A stretch of 64,000 nt of DNA from SIG587 sp045544035 (GTDB lineage Bacteria > Bacillota > Clostridia > Oscillospirales > Acutalibacteraceae), in the NCBI GenBank assembly GCA_045544035.1, contig JAZPYE010000011.1, forward strand, positions 29,263-93,262. The letters run 5' to 3'. Each line of letters opens with the position of its first letter. Within the stretch, counting starts at the first letter, position 1. Below, in pieces: positions 27,196-36,130 of this stretch. Made by a program: the position numbers and the translations under genes. The notes under the pieces are model-generated. The model did not search any database. It was not told the DNA's origin and worked only from the letters and a program-made list of their open reading frames with translations.

Positions 27196-28947
27196 TTGAA
27201 GAACAAAAAATCTTTTTTTGGAATGTTCAGCCGCTTTGTGCCCTATTTTAAGCGCCACAAAGCAACGCTTATAATTGACCTTTTTTGCGCAGCTCTTACG
27301 ACACTTTGCGAACTGTTTTTGCCAATGATTGTAAGGGAAATTACTGAAACCGTGACCGAAGGCGGCAATTTAACCCTCACTCTCATTTTCGGTTGCACCG
27401 CATTTTACCTTGCCCTTCGCATTATTGACACTGCCGCAAATTATTATATGGCTACCTACGGTCACATTATGGGCACAAAAATTGAATCAGAAATGCGTTA
27501 TGACTTTTTTGCGCACCTGCAAAAGCTTTCCTTTTCATATTACGACAACGCAAAGGTCGGCACCTTAATGTCCCGAATCACCTCCGACCTTTTTGATATT
27601 ACTGAATTTGCCCACCACTGCCCCGAGGAATTCTTTATTGCGGGAATTAAAATTGTTTGCTCATTTATTATTCTTTGCAATATAAATCTTTACTTAACCC
27701 TTATAATTTTTGCGGTTATTCCCCCATCGGTTTTGGTTCTTTCAATTTTCAGAAAGAAAATGAAAACGGGCTTTAGAGAATCTAGAAGGCAGGTTGGCGA
27801 GCTCAACGCCGCCGTTGAGGACAGCCTGCTTGGAATTAGAATTGTTAAATCCTTTGCAAAGGAAGAATTTGAAAAGGATAAGTTTGACAAAAGCAACTCA
27901 AAGTTCCTTGACATTAAATCAAGGGTTTATAAGATTATGGGTGCTTTTCAGTCCTTCACCCGCCTTTTCGATGGTATAATGTATATTGTTGTTGTGGCAG
28001 CAGGCGCTTTGTTCATTTACTTTAAACAAATTTCCGCCGCCGATTACATAGCCTACCTTATGTTTGTTACAACCCTCACAACCTCGGTAAGGCGCCTTGT
28101 AGAATTCACCGAGCAGTTCCAGCGCGGCATGACAGGCATTGAACGTTTTAATGAAATTATGGACATTGAACCCGAAATCACCGACAGCAAAAATGCAACC
28201 GTTTTAAGCGGTGTAAAAGGTGAAATTGAGTTTAAAAATGTTTCCTTCCGTTATTCCCCCGAAACCCGCAATGTTATTAAAGATTTATCCCTTACCATAA
28301 GTTCTGGTGAAAATATTGCCATCGTCGGCCCCTCGGGTGGTGGCAAAACCACAATTTGTTCCCTTATCCCCCGTTTTTATGAAACAAGTGATGGTGTTAT
28401 TACCATTGATGGCACTGACATTAAATCGGTAACGGTTAGGTCACTAAGAGAAAATATTGGCACCGTTGCACAGGATGTTTACCTCTTTTCAGGCACCATT
28501 AAAGAAAACATTGCCTATGGTAAGGTTGGTGCTACCGATGAGGAAATTATTGAGGCAGCCAAACTTGCCGGTGCTCATGAATTTATTTGCGAGCTTCCCG
28601 ATGGCTACGACGCCTATGTAGGAGAGCGTGGAATTAAGCTTTCGGGCGGTCAAAAACAGCGAATTTCCATTGCCCGCGTTTTCCTAAAAAATCCTCCTAT
28701 TCTTATCCTTGATGAAGCTACAAGCTCCCTTGATAACGAAAGCGAGCTGCTTGTTCAAAAATCCCTTGAAAAGCTTTCAAAAGGCAGAACGACATTAACA
28801 ATTGCCCACCGCCTTACCACTATTAAGAATGCCGACCGCATCATTGTGCTCACCGAAAATGGCATTGAGGAAATGGGCAACCACAAAGAACTTATAAAAA
28901 AGAACGGACTTTACAGCGAGCTTTACAAACTCTATTCTATGGAATAA
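27196..28947 (+). CDS. ABC transporter, fused permease and ATPase (MsbA/LmrA-like exporter)
   Basis: 583 residues: six-helix exporter membrane domain at about 20-310 and ATPase domain with Walker A GPSGGGKTT near 380, Q-loop VAQDVYLF, signature LSGGQKQR near 483, Walker B ILILDEATSS near 505 and switch histidine in IAHRLTT near 535. Half transporter, so it acts as a dimer; substrate unknown. The start is probably TTG at 27196, behind AGGTG; GTG at 27187 is the alternative. Confidence 0.88.
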   Translation: MKNKKSFFGMFSRFVPYFKRHKATLIIDLFCAALTTLCELFLPMIVREITETVTEGGNLTLTLIFGCTAFYLALRIIDTAANYYMATYGHIMGTKIESEMRYDFFAHLQKLSFSYYDNAKVGTLMSRITSDLFDITEFAHHCPEEFFIAGIKIVCSFIILCNINLYLTLIIFAVIPPSVLVLSIFRKKMKTGFRESRRQVGELNAAVEDSLLGIRIVKSFAKEEFEKDKFDKSNSKFLDIKSRVYKIMGAFQSFTRLFDGIMYIVVVAAGALFIYFKQISAADYIAYLMFVTTLTTSVRRLVEFTEQFQRGMTGIERFNEIMDIEPEITDSKNATVLSGVKGEIEFKNVSFRYSPETRNVIKDLSLTISSGENIAIVGPSGGGKTTICSLIPRFYETSDGVITIDGTDIKSVTVRSLRENIGTVAQDVYLFSGTIKENIAYGKVGATDEEIIEAAKLAGAHEFICELPDGYDAYVGERGIKLSGGQKQRISIARVFLKNPPILILDEATSSLDNESELLVQKSLEKLSKGRTTLTIAHRLTTIKNADRIIVLTENGIEEMGNHKELIKKNGLYSELYKLYSME

Positions 28948-28959
28948 AGGTGATTTATT

Positions 28960-29178
28960 ATGTCTAAACCTGTTTTTAACAAGAAACTCCACAAGGCCTG
29001 CAAATATTGCGAGCACTCCTCCCCTTCCTCTTTTAATGATGAAATGATTTGTCGCCACCGTGGCGTTACCGAACCCGATGACCACTGCTTAAAATACCGC
29101 TATGACCCCTTTAAGCGCGTTCCATCAAAACAAACACTTGATAAAAATTACACAAAAGAGGATTTTGCCCTTGAATAA
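28960..29178 (+). CDS. small Cys-rich protein, 72 residues, possible zinc binder
   Basis: A basic 72-residue protein with CKYCEHSS near residue 14, ICRHRG near 32 and HCLKYRYDPFKR near 43; the C-x2-C and two further cysteines could hold one zinc ion. It follows the ABC gene by 12 bp with a GGTGA ribosome site and probably shares its transcript. No function is recognised. Confidence 0.75.
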   Translation: MSKPVFNKKLHKACKYCEHSSPSSFNDEMICRHRGVTEPDDHCLKYRYDPFKRVPSKQTLDKNYTKEDFALE

Positions 29179-29219
29179 ATTATTGCAGAATTTTTAAAAA
29201 ATAATTTGTTAATCTTCGG

Positions 29220-29248
29220 TTGACAAAACCTCTATTTCATAATATAAT
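29220..29248 (+). promoter_or_regulatory. Promoter of tRNA-Leu
   Basis: TTGACA (29220-29225), 17-bp spacer, TATAAT (29243-29248). Confidence 0.88.
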
Positions 29249-29272
29249 TGGTAGGTATCGTAAATTTTTTAT

Positions 29273-29359
29273 GCGGATGTGGCGGAATAGGCAGACGCGC
29301 TAGATTCAGGTTCTAGTCGGGGCAACTCGGTGCAGGTTCAAGTCCTGTTATCCGCACCA
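29273..29359 (+). tRNA. tRNA-Leu (CAG), intact; proposed left attachment site of the island
   Basis: Class II tRNA. Acceptor GCGGATG pairs with TATCCGC (one G-T pair); the anticodon stem CTAGA/TCTAG holds loop TTCAGGT, anticodon CAG; a long variable arm, T arm GCAGGTTCAAGTCCTGT and encoded CCA follow. Part of its 3' half is repeated at 44903-44958, so this gene probably received an integrating element whose copy restored the tRNA. Confidence 0.95.
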
Positions 29360-29360
29360 A

Positions 29361-29401
29361 AAGTCCAAACCCTTTAATAATGCGGGTTTGGACGATTTTT
29401 T
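29361..29401 (+). terminator. Terminator of tRNA-Leu
   Basis: GTCCAAACCC (29363-29372) pairs with GGGTTTGGAC (29384-29393), then GATTTTTT. It differs from the terminator next to the displaced tRNA-Leu half at 44961, as expected if it came in with the element. Confidence 0.88.
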
Positions 29402-29439
29402 ATGCCTGAATTCACCTTGGATTTTCACCTAAAATGTCT

Positions 29440-29909
29440 CTTTTTTTCGTGGTAAACATTGGTAGACATCTTTTGTTGCGCATTTCCACTTCTTCGGTCC
29501 TACGGATAATCAGCCTTAGAGCATCGACTGATAAAGTCTAACCCGACTTTAAAGGTTTTCTGCTGGTGATTCACAGTCTGCCGCAGAACTCAGACTGCTG
29601 TACTCGGCACCAAACCTTTGATGCAACTAACTTCCCATGTCAAATACAGTCATTTTGAACCACCTCCCTTTATGCATTTATTTTGTTTCCATCACTTACC
29701 GGAGAACAAAGCATAAAAAGAAGGCAAAAAGATAACAAAAAAGCACCTACCCCGAAGGATAAGTGCTCACTTGCAGTCCTTTTGCCTTTGCCCTATACGC
29801 AGGAGCCAAGCATAACAAACAAGCGCAACTAACCCTCTCGGAACATTGCAATTTTCGTTATCTTTTAAAAACACTCCTGCTTTATTTTAAATAGGTCATT
29901 ATTAGTTTA
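29440..29909 (-). ncRNA. Candidate large structured RNA at the left end of the island
   Basis: About 470 nt on the minus strand behind a good promoter, without a convincing gene but rich in helices. Pairings seen: AAAGGTTT/AAACCTTT (29612-29619 with 29551-29558) enclosing CAGTCTG/CAGACTG (29591-29597 with 29574-29580); AAAGTC/GACTTT (29545-29550 with 29533-29538); ATCAG/CTGAT (29528-29532 with 29509-29513); an 11-bp UUCG-capped hairpin near 29740-29770 followed by T6; and AAGATAAC/GTTATCTT joining distant parts. In the middle GGGAGG precedes an 8-codon frame (ATG at 29653, product MTVFDMGS). Known large RNAs such as ROOL or GOLLD also occur near phage tRNAs, but I cannot assign a class. Confidence 0.4.
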
Positions 29910-29932
29910 ACATGGGGAAAACCCTTTGTCAA
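29904..29932 (-). promoter_or_regulatory. Promoter of the structured-RNA candidate
   Basis: Minus strand TTGACA (29927-29932), 17-bp spacer, TAAACT (29904-29909). Confidence 0.65.
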
Positions 29933-30113
29933 CCTTGATTTTGTCACTCTTTTACCATTCTAATCTCACTCCGTAGAGTTATGTAGGGTTATGTATAACA
30001 GTAAAGAGTTATATGAAATTTTAAAAAAATGTTAATTTACACTTATTTCACAAGTTTAAAAGCTCCACGCCAAATGGTTCTTGTCGAGAAGACAATATTT
30101 TTTGAAAAATAGG

Positions 30114-30142
30114 TTGCATTTATCCTATATTTCGGGTATAAT
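30114..30142 (+). promoter_or_regulatory. Promoter of the phd/doc operon
   Basis: TTGCAT (30114-30119), 17-bp spacer, TATAAT (30137-30142), 19 bp before the antitoxin start. Confidence 0.75.
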
Positions 30143-30161
30143 AATACCAGAGGTGATAAAA

Positions 30162-30413
30162 ATGATGGTTAATACCGATAATTTAGTTGCTATGACCGAA
30201 GCAAATCAAAATTTTTCAAGGGTTGTCCGCACTGTTGACGAAAGCGGTTTGGCTGTTATTTTAAGAAACAACAAGCCGAGATATGTCGTTGTTGATTTTG
30301 ATGAATACAATAACATTGCCGCTGCTCTTCAGATGCGCAAGGCTAAAATTGATGGTGCCGCCGATAAACTTATTGACGAAAATATGGAAGCATTACTGGA
30401 GTTAGCTAAATGA
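30162..30413 (+). CDS. Phd/YefM family antitoxin
   Basis: 83 residues with the Phd/YefM N-terminal DNA-binding fold (MTEANQNFSRVVRTVDESG, then AVILRNNKPRYVVVDFDEY) and a C-terminal helix that would wrap the toxin. The start is the ATG pair at 30162/30165 behind AGAGGTGA. It overlaps the toxin start by 4 bp, the usual arrangement. The pair may stabilise the island. Confidence 0.88.
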   Translation: MMVNTDNLVAMTEANQNFSRVVRTVDESGLAVILRNNKPRYVVVDFDEYNNIAAALQMRKAKIDGAADKLIDENMEALLELAK

Positions 30414-30787
30414 TATTACTTACAGTTGAAGAAATAATCGAACTCCACGATAAGCTTATTGATCGTACCGGTGGCAGTCACGGACTTCGCGACCAAAGTC
30501 TTTTAGAATCTGCTGTTTACAGTGCTATATCCGGTTTTGAGGGTAGCGAAGCATATCCAACGGCCTGTGAAAAAGCAGCAAGATTTATGTTTGCTCTTAC
30601 CAATAATCACGCTTTTGTTGACGGCAATAAGCGCATTGGTGTTTTTACAATGTTAATGACATTGCAACTTAACAATGTAAAGCTTCGCTACACACAACCC
30701 GAGCTTATTTCTCTTGGCCTATCTGTTGCAGATGGCAGCAAAGGCTACGATGGAATACTCACTTGGATCATAGAACACAAATTTTAG
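30410..30787 (+). CDS. Doc-type Fic toxin
   Basis: 125 residues with the Fic/Doc motif HAFVDGNKRIG near residue 67 (His, Asp/Gly/Asn, Lys-Arg), an N-terminal EIIELHDKLI helix and SLLESAVY. Doc phosphorylates elongation factor EF-Tu in known systems; the deviating Fic motif (DGNKR) fits the Doc branch. It ends in a strong terminator. Confidence 0.88.
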   Translation: MILLTVEEIIELHDKLIDRTGGSHGLRDQSLLESAVYSAISGFEGSEAYPTACEKAARFMFALTNNHAFVDGNKRIGVFTMLMTLQLNNVKLRYTQPELISLGLSVADGSKGYDGILTWIIEHKF

Positions 30788-30828
30788 AAAGTCAGTCCCG
30801 AGGTTAAAACCTTGGGACTGACTTTTTT
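30788..30828 (+). terminator. Terminator of phd/doc
   Basis: AAAGTCAGTCCC (30788-30799) pairs with GGGACTGACTTT (30814-30825), then T run. Confidence 0.9.
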
Positions 30829-30868
30829 CTATAAATATAGGGAACAAATAATCTCAATTCCAAAAAAT

Positions 30869-31582
30869 TTAAAACAAATAGAATTCTTTAAGATCGTCTA
30901 ATCTTAATAATACGGGCGAATTGCCATAGGGTACTCCTACATCAATATCTATCCATGTTTTTGTTTTGAGAATTTTTCCTTTGTTTGCGTGGTCATAAGA
31001 CATGGTGGGAGTGTGACCAAAAACCGTTATAATATCATCAAAATACTCATCCGTAATTTTCGGCCATGCCCAAATAAGTTCGTCGACAGTATAGTCGGCA
31101 AACTTTTTGTTTTTATCGAAATTATCAAGACCTGAATGTACAAGCAAAAAATCTTTATTGCCAACGCTTACGGTTTCGTAAGCTGGCGCATCACGCAAGT
31201 AGTCAAGAATATCTGCTAACGTATCAGGCTCGGTTTGCATCAAGCTTCTAAGGGTCTTTAATGTAATGTCTCCGCCGTTTTGCGTATAGTTCATTAAAAG
31301 CTCCATTTTTTCTTGTGTGAAATTACCGATGCTTTCATCGGTGATTTCCTCAAATACAAAATCACAACTAAGAAGCATTGCCTCGTGGTTGCCTAAAATT
31401 AATTGTGCGTTTGGCTGTTCCAAGAGCCATTTTAGAATCTCAATACCACCATCATTTTGTCTATCAATTACATCTCCTAAAATAAACAGCCAATCATCAT
31501 CATTAAAATTTACCATATTAAGCAATCGTTTTAAATCGGTTAACGGCAAACCGTGAAGGTCTGAAGTTGCATATATAGACAT
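30869..31582 (-). CDS. PPP-type metallophosphoesterase
   Basis: 237 residues with all metal motifs of the phosphoprotein phosphatase superfamily: SDLHG near residue 6, GDVIDRQ near 36, GNHE near 65, VHSG near 145 and FGHTP near 190. Relatives include Ser/Thr phosphatases and dinucleoside tetraphosphatases (PrpE/ApaH), so the substrate may be phosphoprotein or Ap4A. The start at 31582 is behind AAGGTGA. It lacks the palindromic promoter motif shared by most other island genes. Confidence 0.82.
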   Translation of the reverse strand: MSIYATSDLHGLPLTDLKRLLNMVNFNDDDWLFILGDVIDRQNDGGIEILKWLLEQPNAQLILGNHEAMLLSCDFVFEEITDESIGNFTQEKMELLMNYTQNGGDITLKTLRSLMQTEPDTLADILDYLRDAPAYETVSVGNKDFLLVHSGLDNFDKNKKFADYTVDELIWAWPKITDEYFDDIITVFGHTPTMSYDHANKGKILKTKTWIDIDVGVPYGNSPVLLRLDDLKEFYLF

Positions 31583-31633
31583 AAAAATCACCTTAATATA
31601 TATACCATATTTTACTTAGTTTCTCAATATCAT

Positions 31634-32506
31634 CTATTTAAATTCCGAATCGTGTTCTTTGAAAAATTCGTAGTACTTTCTCACGTTCTCAAGTTCTGTC
31701 CAATTTTTGGTTGTAACGGGCAAACTGTCTAGGTCGTATATCTTTGCGCTATCTATTGAAAGCAGTATAGGAGAGTGAGTGGAAATTATAAACTGACATC
31801 CGAAAAATCTCGCAGAATCACTTATAAATTTAGCTAAATCAATTTGGAAACTAATAGAAAGGCTGTTTTCGGGCTCATCCAAAAGATAAATGGCATCCCT
31901 GTCTATATGTTCTGTGAAATATCGCATAGCAGTCTCGCCGTTTGAAAACATATCTACATTTCGAGCAAGTCGTTCCTTTACAAATTGCGATTGTGTTTTA
32001 GATAAAACCGCATGCACTTCTTTCCATCGGTCATAATCATCAAGTCCATGAAGTTGTATGTACCCTGGTTCTTGCCCTGCTTTCAACATTTGTAGACCAT
32101 ACCCTTTGAACAACTCCTCTCGGTGAAAATCGACGTTGCTGTTTAAATACCTCATATTCATAACATAGTCAAAAACGTCATCACTTGAAAGTATTTGACT
32201 GTTTTGCGGAATTTCATCTCCGTATATTTTACAAAGATCAGTGTATTTTTCAAAGAATGCACTTTTGTTATATTCCGAATGCCTAATAGCATTTATTTTT
32301 TCGGCAACAACATTAAGCAAGGTGGTTTTTCCCGAGCCATTTCCGCCGTAAAAAATGGTTACAGGTGCAAAATCTATAAATTCAAGTTGTTTTTGCGGAA
32401 AAATTTTAAATGGATACATAGTTCCAAAGCAGGTTCGTTTCTCTCCGACTATTACATCCTTTTCCTCAACTACAGAGGCTAATTTTAGTTGTCTTAAATA
32501 AACCAT
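31634..32506 (-). CDS. ABC-type/RecF-like ATPase, small AAA family protein
   Basis: 290 residues. Walker A FYGGNGSGKTT near residue 45, a signature-like MFSNGETAMRYF near 185, Walker B IYLLDEPENSLS near 205 and the switch HSP in IISTHSPIL near 240. It lacks the TOPRIM nuclease of OLD proteins and the long coiled coil of SMC proteins. The start at 32506 is chosen because of AAAAGGAGTG just before it; longer in-frame starts would run into the promoter. Divergent from the PolC-like gene, sharing one two-way promoter. Confidence 0.8.
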   Translation of the reverse strand: MVYLRQLKLASVVEEKDVIVGEKRTCFGTMYPFKIFPQKQLEFIDFAPVTIFYGGNGSGKTTLLNVVAEKINAIRHSEYNKSAFFEKYTDLCKIYGDEIPQNSQILSSDDVFDYVMNMRYLNSNVDFHREELFKGYGLQMLKAGQEPGYIQLHGLDDYDRWKEVHAVLSKTQSQFVKERLARNVDMFSNGETAMRYFTEHIDRDAIYLLDEPENSLSISFQIDLAKFISDSARFFGCQFIISTHSPILLSIDSAKIYDLDSLPVTTKNWTELENVRKYYEFFKEHDSEFK

Positions 32507-32533
32507 ATAAACACTCCTTTTCATGATATGTAA

Positions 32534-32588
32534 ATTATACATCATCCGATGTCCTATTTTTATCCCACCGCTTGCTGTAAAATACAAA
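32534..32588. promoter_or_regulatory. Divergent promoter with palindromic operator (site 1)
   Basis: CGATGT-N12-CCACCG (32547-32570), a near match to CRATGG-N12-CCATYG. On the minus side TATAAT (32534-32539) lies 7 bp from the left arm and drives the ATPase gene. On the plus side TACAAA (32583-32588) lies 12 bp from the right arm and drives the PolC-like gene. Confidence 0.65.
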
Positions 32589-32611
32589 CACAATAAAAAG
32601 GAGTGTTTTAA

Positions 32612-35308
32612 ATGCCTAGTTCAAATGAAACGAGAAAAGATGACGCATATGACAAAAGAGTTGAGCTTCATTGCCACACAAATATGTCTTTTAAGGATGG
32701 TGTTGCAACTGCCGACGAGATAATAAGGCAAGCTTTTAATTTTGGTCATAAGGCGATTGCTATTACCGACCACGGTTCAGTAAGAGCCTACCCTGAAATT
32801 GCTAACGCCGTTAAAAGAATTAAAAAAGAAGGCAAAAATATTAAGCCTATCTATGGTGTAGAGTTGTACTTTGTTAACGATGTAGATTATGATATTTCAA
32901 ATTTAACCGAAAAAGAAATAATTAGCCGAAAAACACATCTTATAGTATTGGTCAAAAATCAAAAGGGATTAAAAAGCTTATATAAAATGATGTCTGAAGC
33001 TGAGCACTATATAAAGTGGAATGAGGCTCCTGTTATTAAACGTTCCTGCCTGGATAAATACCGTGAGAATTTTATTGTCGGCTCTGCTTGTGAGTGTGGA
33101 GAATTGTATCGAGCGGTTATTGCAGGCAAAAGTGATGCCGAGCTTGAAAAAATTGCAAGTTATTATGATTACCTTGAAATACAGCCGCGCGATAACAACA
33201 AGTTTATGATAAAGAAAAGCTCTGAACCTGATACATATGATGAAAACGGAAATATAATTGAAAACCGTTTTAAAAAGGTTACCTGTCTTGACGTAATCGA
33301 AAACTTTAACCGTAAAGTCATAGAAATCGCGGATAAACTTCGCAAGCCTGTAGTCGCTACCGGTGATGTGCATTTCATCGAATCAGAAGATAGTCTTATA
33401 AGAAAGATTTTAATGGCAAATCAAGGTTATACCGATTTTGAAGAACAAGCACCGCTATATTTTCGTACAACTGATGAAATGCTCGAAGAGTTTTCATATC
33501 TTGGAGAAGATAGAGCCTTTGAAGTGGTTGTTAAAAACACAAATCTTATTGCAGATATGATTGAAGAAATCGTGCCACTTATAGAGGGATACCATCCGTT
33601 TGTTATCGAAAACGCTGATAATGATTTAGAAAAAATATGCCTTAAAAAAGTAAATGACATATATACGGCAAACGGTATTTTACCGTGCGTTATAAAGGAA
33701 CGACTCGATGCGGAACTTCATCATATAATAGAGCATGATTTTTCTTCACATTATATGATAGCCTATCTTATAGTTAAACATTTGAAAGAACAGGGTGAGT
33801 ATGTATTTGCGCGGGGTTCGGTAGGTTCTTCTTTTGTTGCATACCTTTTGGGGATAAGCGAAGTTAATCCCTTAGAGCCGCATTATGTATGTCCCCAATG
33901 TCATCATATAGAATTTGTTAACGATTATTCAGTATATTCGGGATTTGACTTGCAGCATAAAGCTTGTCCTTTATGTGGTTCTGAAATGAAAAATGACGGA
34001 CACAATATTCCATATGAAATGTTTATGGGTTTAGACGGGGACAAAGTACCGGATATTGACCTTAATGTTCCGGCAACAGCGCAGGATAGTGTTAAAAAGT
34101 TCCTTTCGAATTATTTTGGAAAAGAACGAATTGCTTACGCAGGCACAATATGTTCTATAGCTCCTTTTACGGCCGAAGGTTATATTCGCAAATATGAAGA
34201 ACTATCCGGCACGACCATTTCTTATGATAAAAAAGATTATATTATAGATAAGCTATGTAATATACATACAGGAAGCGGTATGCATCCTACAGGTCTGCTT
34301 GTGTTGCCTGAAGGAAAAGAATTTGCTGATTTCACACCCTGTTGTCCGGCTGAAAGTTTTTACTTGCCAATTTCGCAAAAGTCTGCTTTTGATTTTTATC
34401 ATTTGCACGATACAATCTTAAAACTCGATATTTTAGGATATATTGTTCCTGATATTTTTAAATTGCTTCATAAATTTACGGGAATATCTCCAGTTGATGT
34501 AGATATTCAGGATCCTGAGATATATAAAATTTTCAGCGATGTAACTGCCCTTGGGATATCGGCTGAGGATATTGACGGTATAACCGTAGGAACGCTTGGG
34601 TTGCCCGAATATAATACTGATTTTATGAGGGAACTGCTTGTCAAAACTCAACCGAAAAGCTTTACCGATCTTGTGAAAATCAGTGGATTGGCTCATGGAA
34701 CGGATGTGTGGATAAATAATGCTGAACACCTGATTGAACGATATCGTTTAAGTAAACTTATTGCCTTAAGATCGGATATTATGCTTGATTTAATGAGAAA
34801 CGGTGTGGATAAAGCGACCGCATACAAATTTGATGAATCCATACGAAAGGGCTTTTTATCTAAAGGCCGCCTTAGTGATGAAGATGCTACATACTTTAAA
34901 CGAATAACAAAACCTTTGGGTGATTGGTACTTTGATTGCTGCTCAAAAATTCGTTATATGTTCCCCAAGGCCCACGCCGCAGCCTATGTTATAACTGCTT
35001 TGCGCCTTGCCTGGTTTAAGTTATATTATCCTGCCGAGTTTTATGCGGCATATTTCAGCGTGTATTTTGAAAGAAACGAGTTTAATTTCAATGTTTTACC
35101 CGACGGCTTAGACGAAATAGATAGTTATTTAAACAAAATGAAAAGTATTAAAGGCGAGGATTCATGCGAATACAAGAATATATATACGGCTATGATTGCA
35201 GCAAAGGAGTGTATTGCCAGAGGAATTGAATTTTTGCCGCCTGATATAGAAAATTCTGACCCCGATAATTACATTCCCGAGAACGGCAACATCAGAATAC
35301 CTCTATAA
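32612..35308 (+). CDS. minimal PolC-type DNA polymerase without exonuclease and C-terminal tail
   Basis: 898 residues, against about 1430 for cellular PolC. It begins in the PHP domain (KRVELHCHTNMSFKDG near 15, AITDHGS near 48). Where PolC carries its 3'-5' exonuclease only about 25 residues are found between ELYFVND and HLIVLVKNQKGL. The polymerase core is complete: RGSVGSSF near 402, zinc cysteines CPQC and CPLC, catalytic aspartates in VPDIDLN near 475 and in LKLDILG near 608, FPKAHAAAYV near 790. It ends at IRIPL, without the final helix-hairpin-helix region and clamp-binding QLSLF-like tail. An AAAAGGAGTG site supports the start. The dnaB-like gene follows 3 bp later. Confidence 0.9.
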   Translation: MPSSNETRKDDAYDKRVELHCHTNMSFKDGVATADEIIRQAFNFGHKAIAITDHGSVRAYPEIANAVKRIKKEGKNIKPIYGVELYFVNDVDYDISNLTEKEIISRKTHLIVLVKNQKGLKSLYKMMSEAEHYIKWNEAPVIKRSCLDKYRENFIVGSACECGELYRAVIAGKSDAELEKIASYYDYLEIQPRDNNKFMIKKSSEPDTYDENGNIIENRFKKVTCLDVIENFNRKVIEIADKLRKPVVATGDVHFIESEDSLIRKILMANQGYTDFEEQAPLYFRTTDEMLEEFSYLGEDRAFEVVVKNTNLIADMIEEIVPLIEGYHPFVIENADNDLEKICLKKVNDIYTANGILPCVIKERLDAELHHIIEHDFSSHYMIAYLIVKHLKEQGEYVFARGSVGSSFVAYLLGISEVNPLEPHYVCPQCHHIEFVNDYSVYSGFDLQHKACPLCGSEMKNDGHNIPYEMFMGLDGDKVPDIDLNVPATAQDSVKKFLSNYFGKERIAYAGTICSIAPFTAEGYIRKYEELSGTTISYDKKDYIIDKLCNIHTGSGMHPTGLLVLPEGKEFADFTPCCPAESFYLPISQKSAFDFYHLHDTILKLDILGYIVPDIFKLLHKFTGISPVDVDIQDPEIYKIFSDVTALGISAEDIDGITVGTLGLPEYNTDFMRELLVKTQPKSFTDLVKISGLAHGTDVWINNAEHLIERYRLSKLIALRSDIMLDLMRNGVDKATAYKFDESIRKGFLSKGRLSDEDATYFKRITKPLGDWYFDCCSKIRYMFPKAHAAAYVITALRLAWFKLYYPAEFYAAYFSVYFERNEFNFNVLPDGLDEIDSYLNKMKSIKGEDSCEYKNIYTAMIAAKECIARGIEFLPPDIENSDPDNYIPENGNIRIPL

Positions 35309-35311
35309 CCA

Positions 35312-36124
35312 ATGAGAACGGATATGATAAAGAATATAAAAGAAATATGCAACGAAATCGCACAAGAAAACCATATAAAAAAGCCTGGCAATAAGCTTGT
35401 TTCTACAGGGTTTGCACAACTAGACAATATAATAGGTCTTAAAAATCTTAATAGCGGCTATCTTATGTGCCTTGCATCTATGCCCGGTATGGGGAAATCC
35501 ACATTTATGCTAGACCTACTTCTTAATTCGGCAATAACGTCTGATAATGAAATCTTTTATTTCACAAACGAGTTAACTGGCAATCAAATTGTCGAGCGCC
35601 TAATTCAGAAACTCAGTAGCGCTCACATAGAAGGAGACGATGAAATGTTTGCTTCCGAAACGTTAAACAAGATGGAGGGCGCAATTTCTGTTATAAGTCA
35701 ACTTAAGATAACAATAATTGACTATAGCGAAGAATGTGAAAATATAAAAAATATACTTTCCTTCAGCAAAAAGCCTGCTATGGTTTTAGTTGATGGTTTT
35801 GAAGCAATTTCACAGGATTTTGAAAAAGATTTTATGATGTTAAGAAACCTGTGTAAAAATCTAAACATACCGATAATTATCACTATGTGGACCGAGAAGA
35901 TGCAGGAAGACCGTTTTCGTCCAACGCTCAGCGATGTTCATCTTCTTGTCGCAAAGCTTGCAGATAGCGTTTGGCTGCTGCATAGGGATAGTTATTTTGA
36001 TATGGGAGAAGACAAAATCGATAACAACCCTAACCCTGAACTCATAATTTGTAAAAATCGAAACGGAGAGATTGGAACAATACAACTTAAGTTCGATGGC
36101 CAAACAAAAAGCTTTATAGAATAA
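35312..36124 (+). CDS. DnaB-like helicase C-terminal (RecA-fold) domain protein
   Basis: 270 residues equal to the ATPase half of replicative helicase DnaB: STGFAQLDNIIGLKNLNSGY near 32, Walker A MPGMGKST near 60, the FYFTNELTGNQIVERL helix near 85, Walker B MVLVDGFEAI near 150, PTLSDVHLL near 205 and the C-terminal ICKNRNGEIGTIQLKFDGQ near 248. The N-terminal primase-binding collar of DnaB is absent. It is translationally coupled to the PolC-like gene. It could serve as a loader-type or helicase ATPase, or interfere with host DnaB. The ATG at 35324 is an alternative start. Confidence 0.85.
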   Translation: MRTDMIKNIKEICNEIAQENHIKKPGNKLVSTGFAQLDNIIGLKNLNSGYLMCLASMPGMGKSTFMLDLLLNSAITSDNEIFYFTNELTGNQIVERLIQKLSSAHIEGDDEMFASETLNKMEGAISVISQLKITIIDYSEECENIKNILSFSKKPAMVLVDGFEAISQDFEKDFMMLRNLCKNLNIPIIITMWTEKMQEDRFRPTLSDVHLLVAKLADSVWLLHRDSYFDMGEDKIDNNPNPELIICKNRNGEIGTIQLKFDGQTKSFIE

Positions 36125-36130
36125 ACACAA

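Noticed and set aside
29627..29653. The 8-codon frame MTVFDMGS as a gene on its own
   Set aside because: Too short to judge; it is described as part of the RNA candidate.
32612..35308. That this is the host's main replicative PolC
   Set aside because: Exonuclease, N-terminal region and clamp tail are missing, and it lies in an AT-rich island; a full polC must exist elsewhere.
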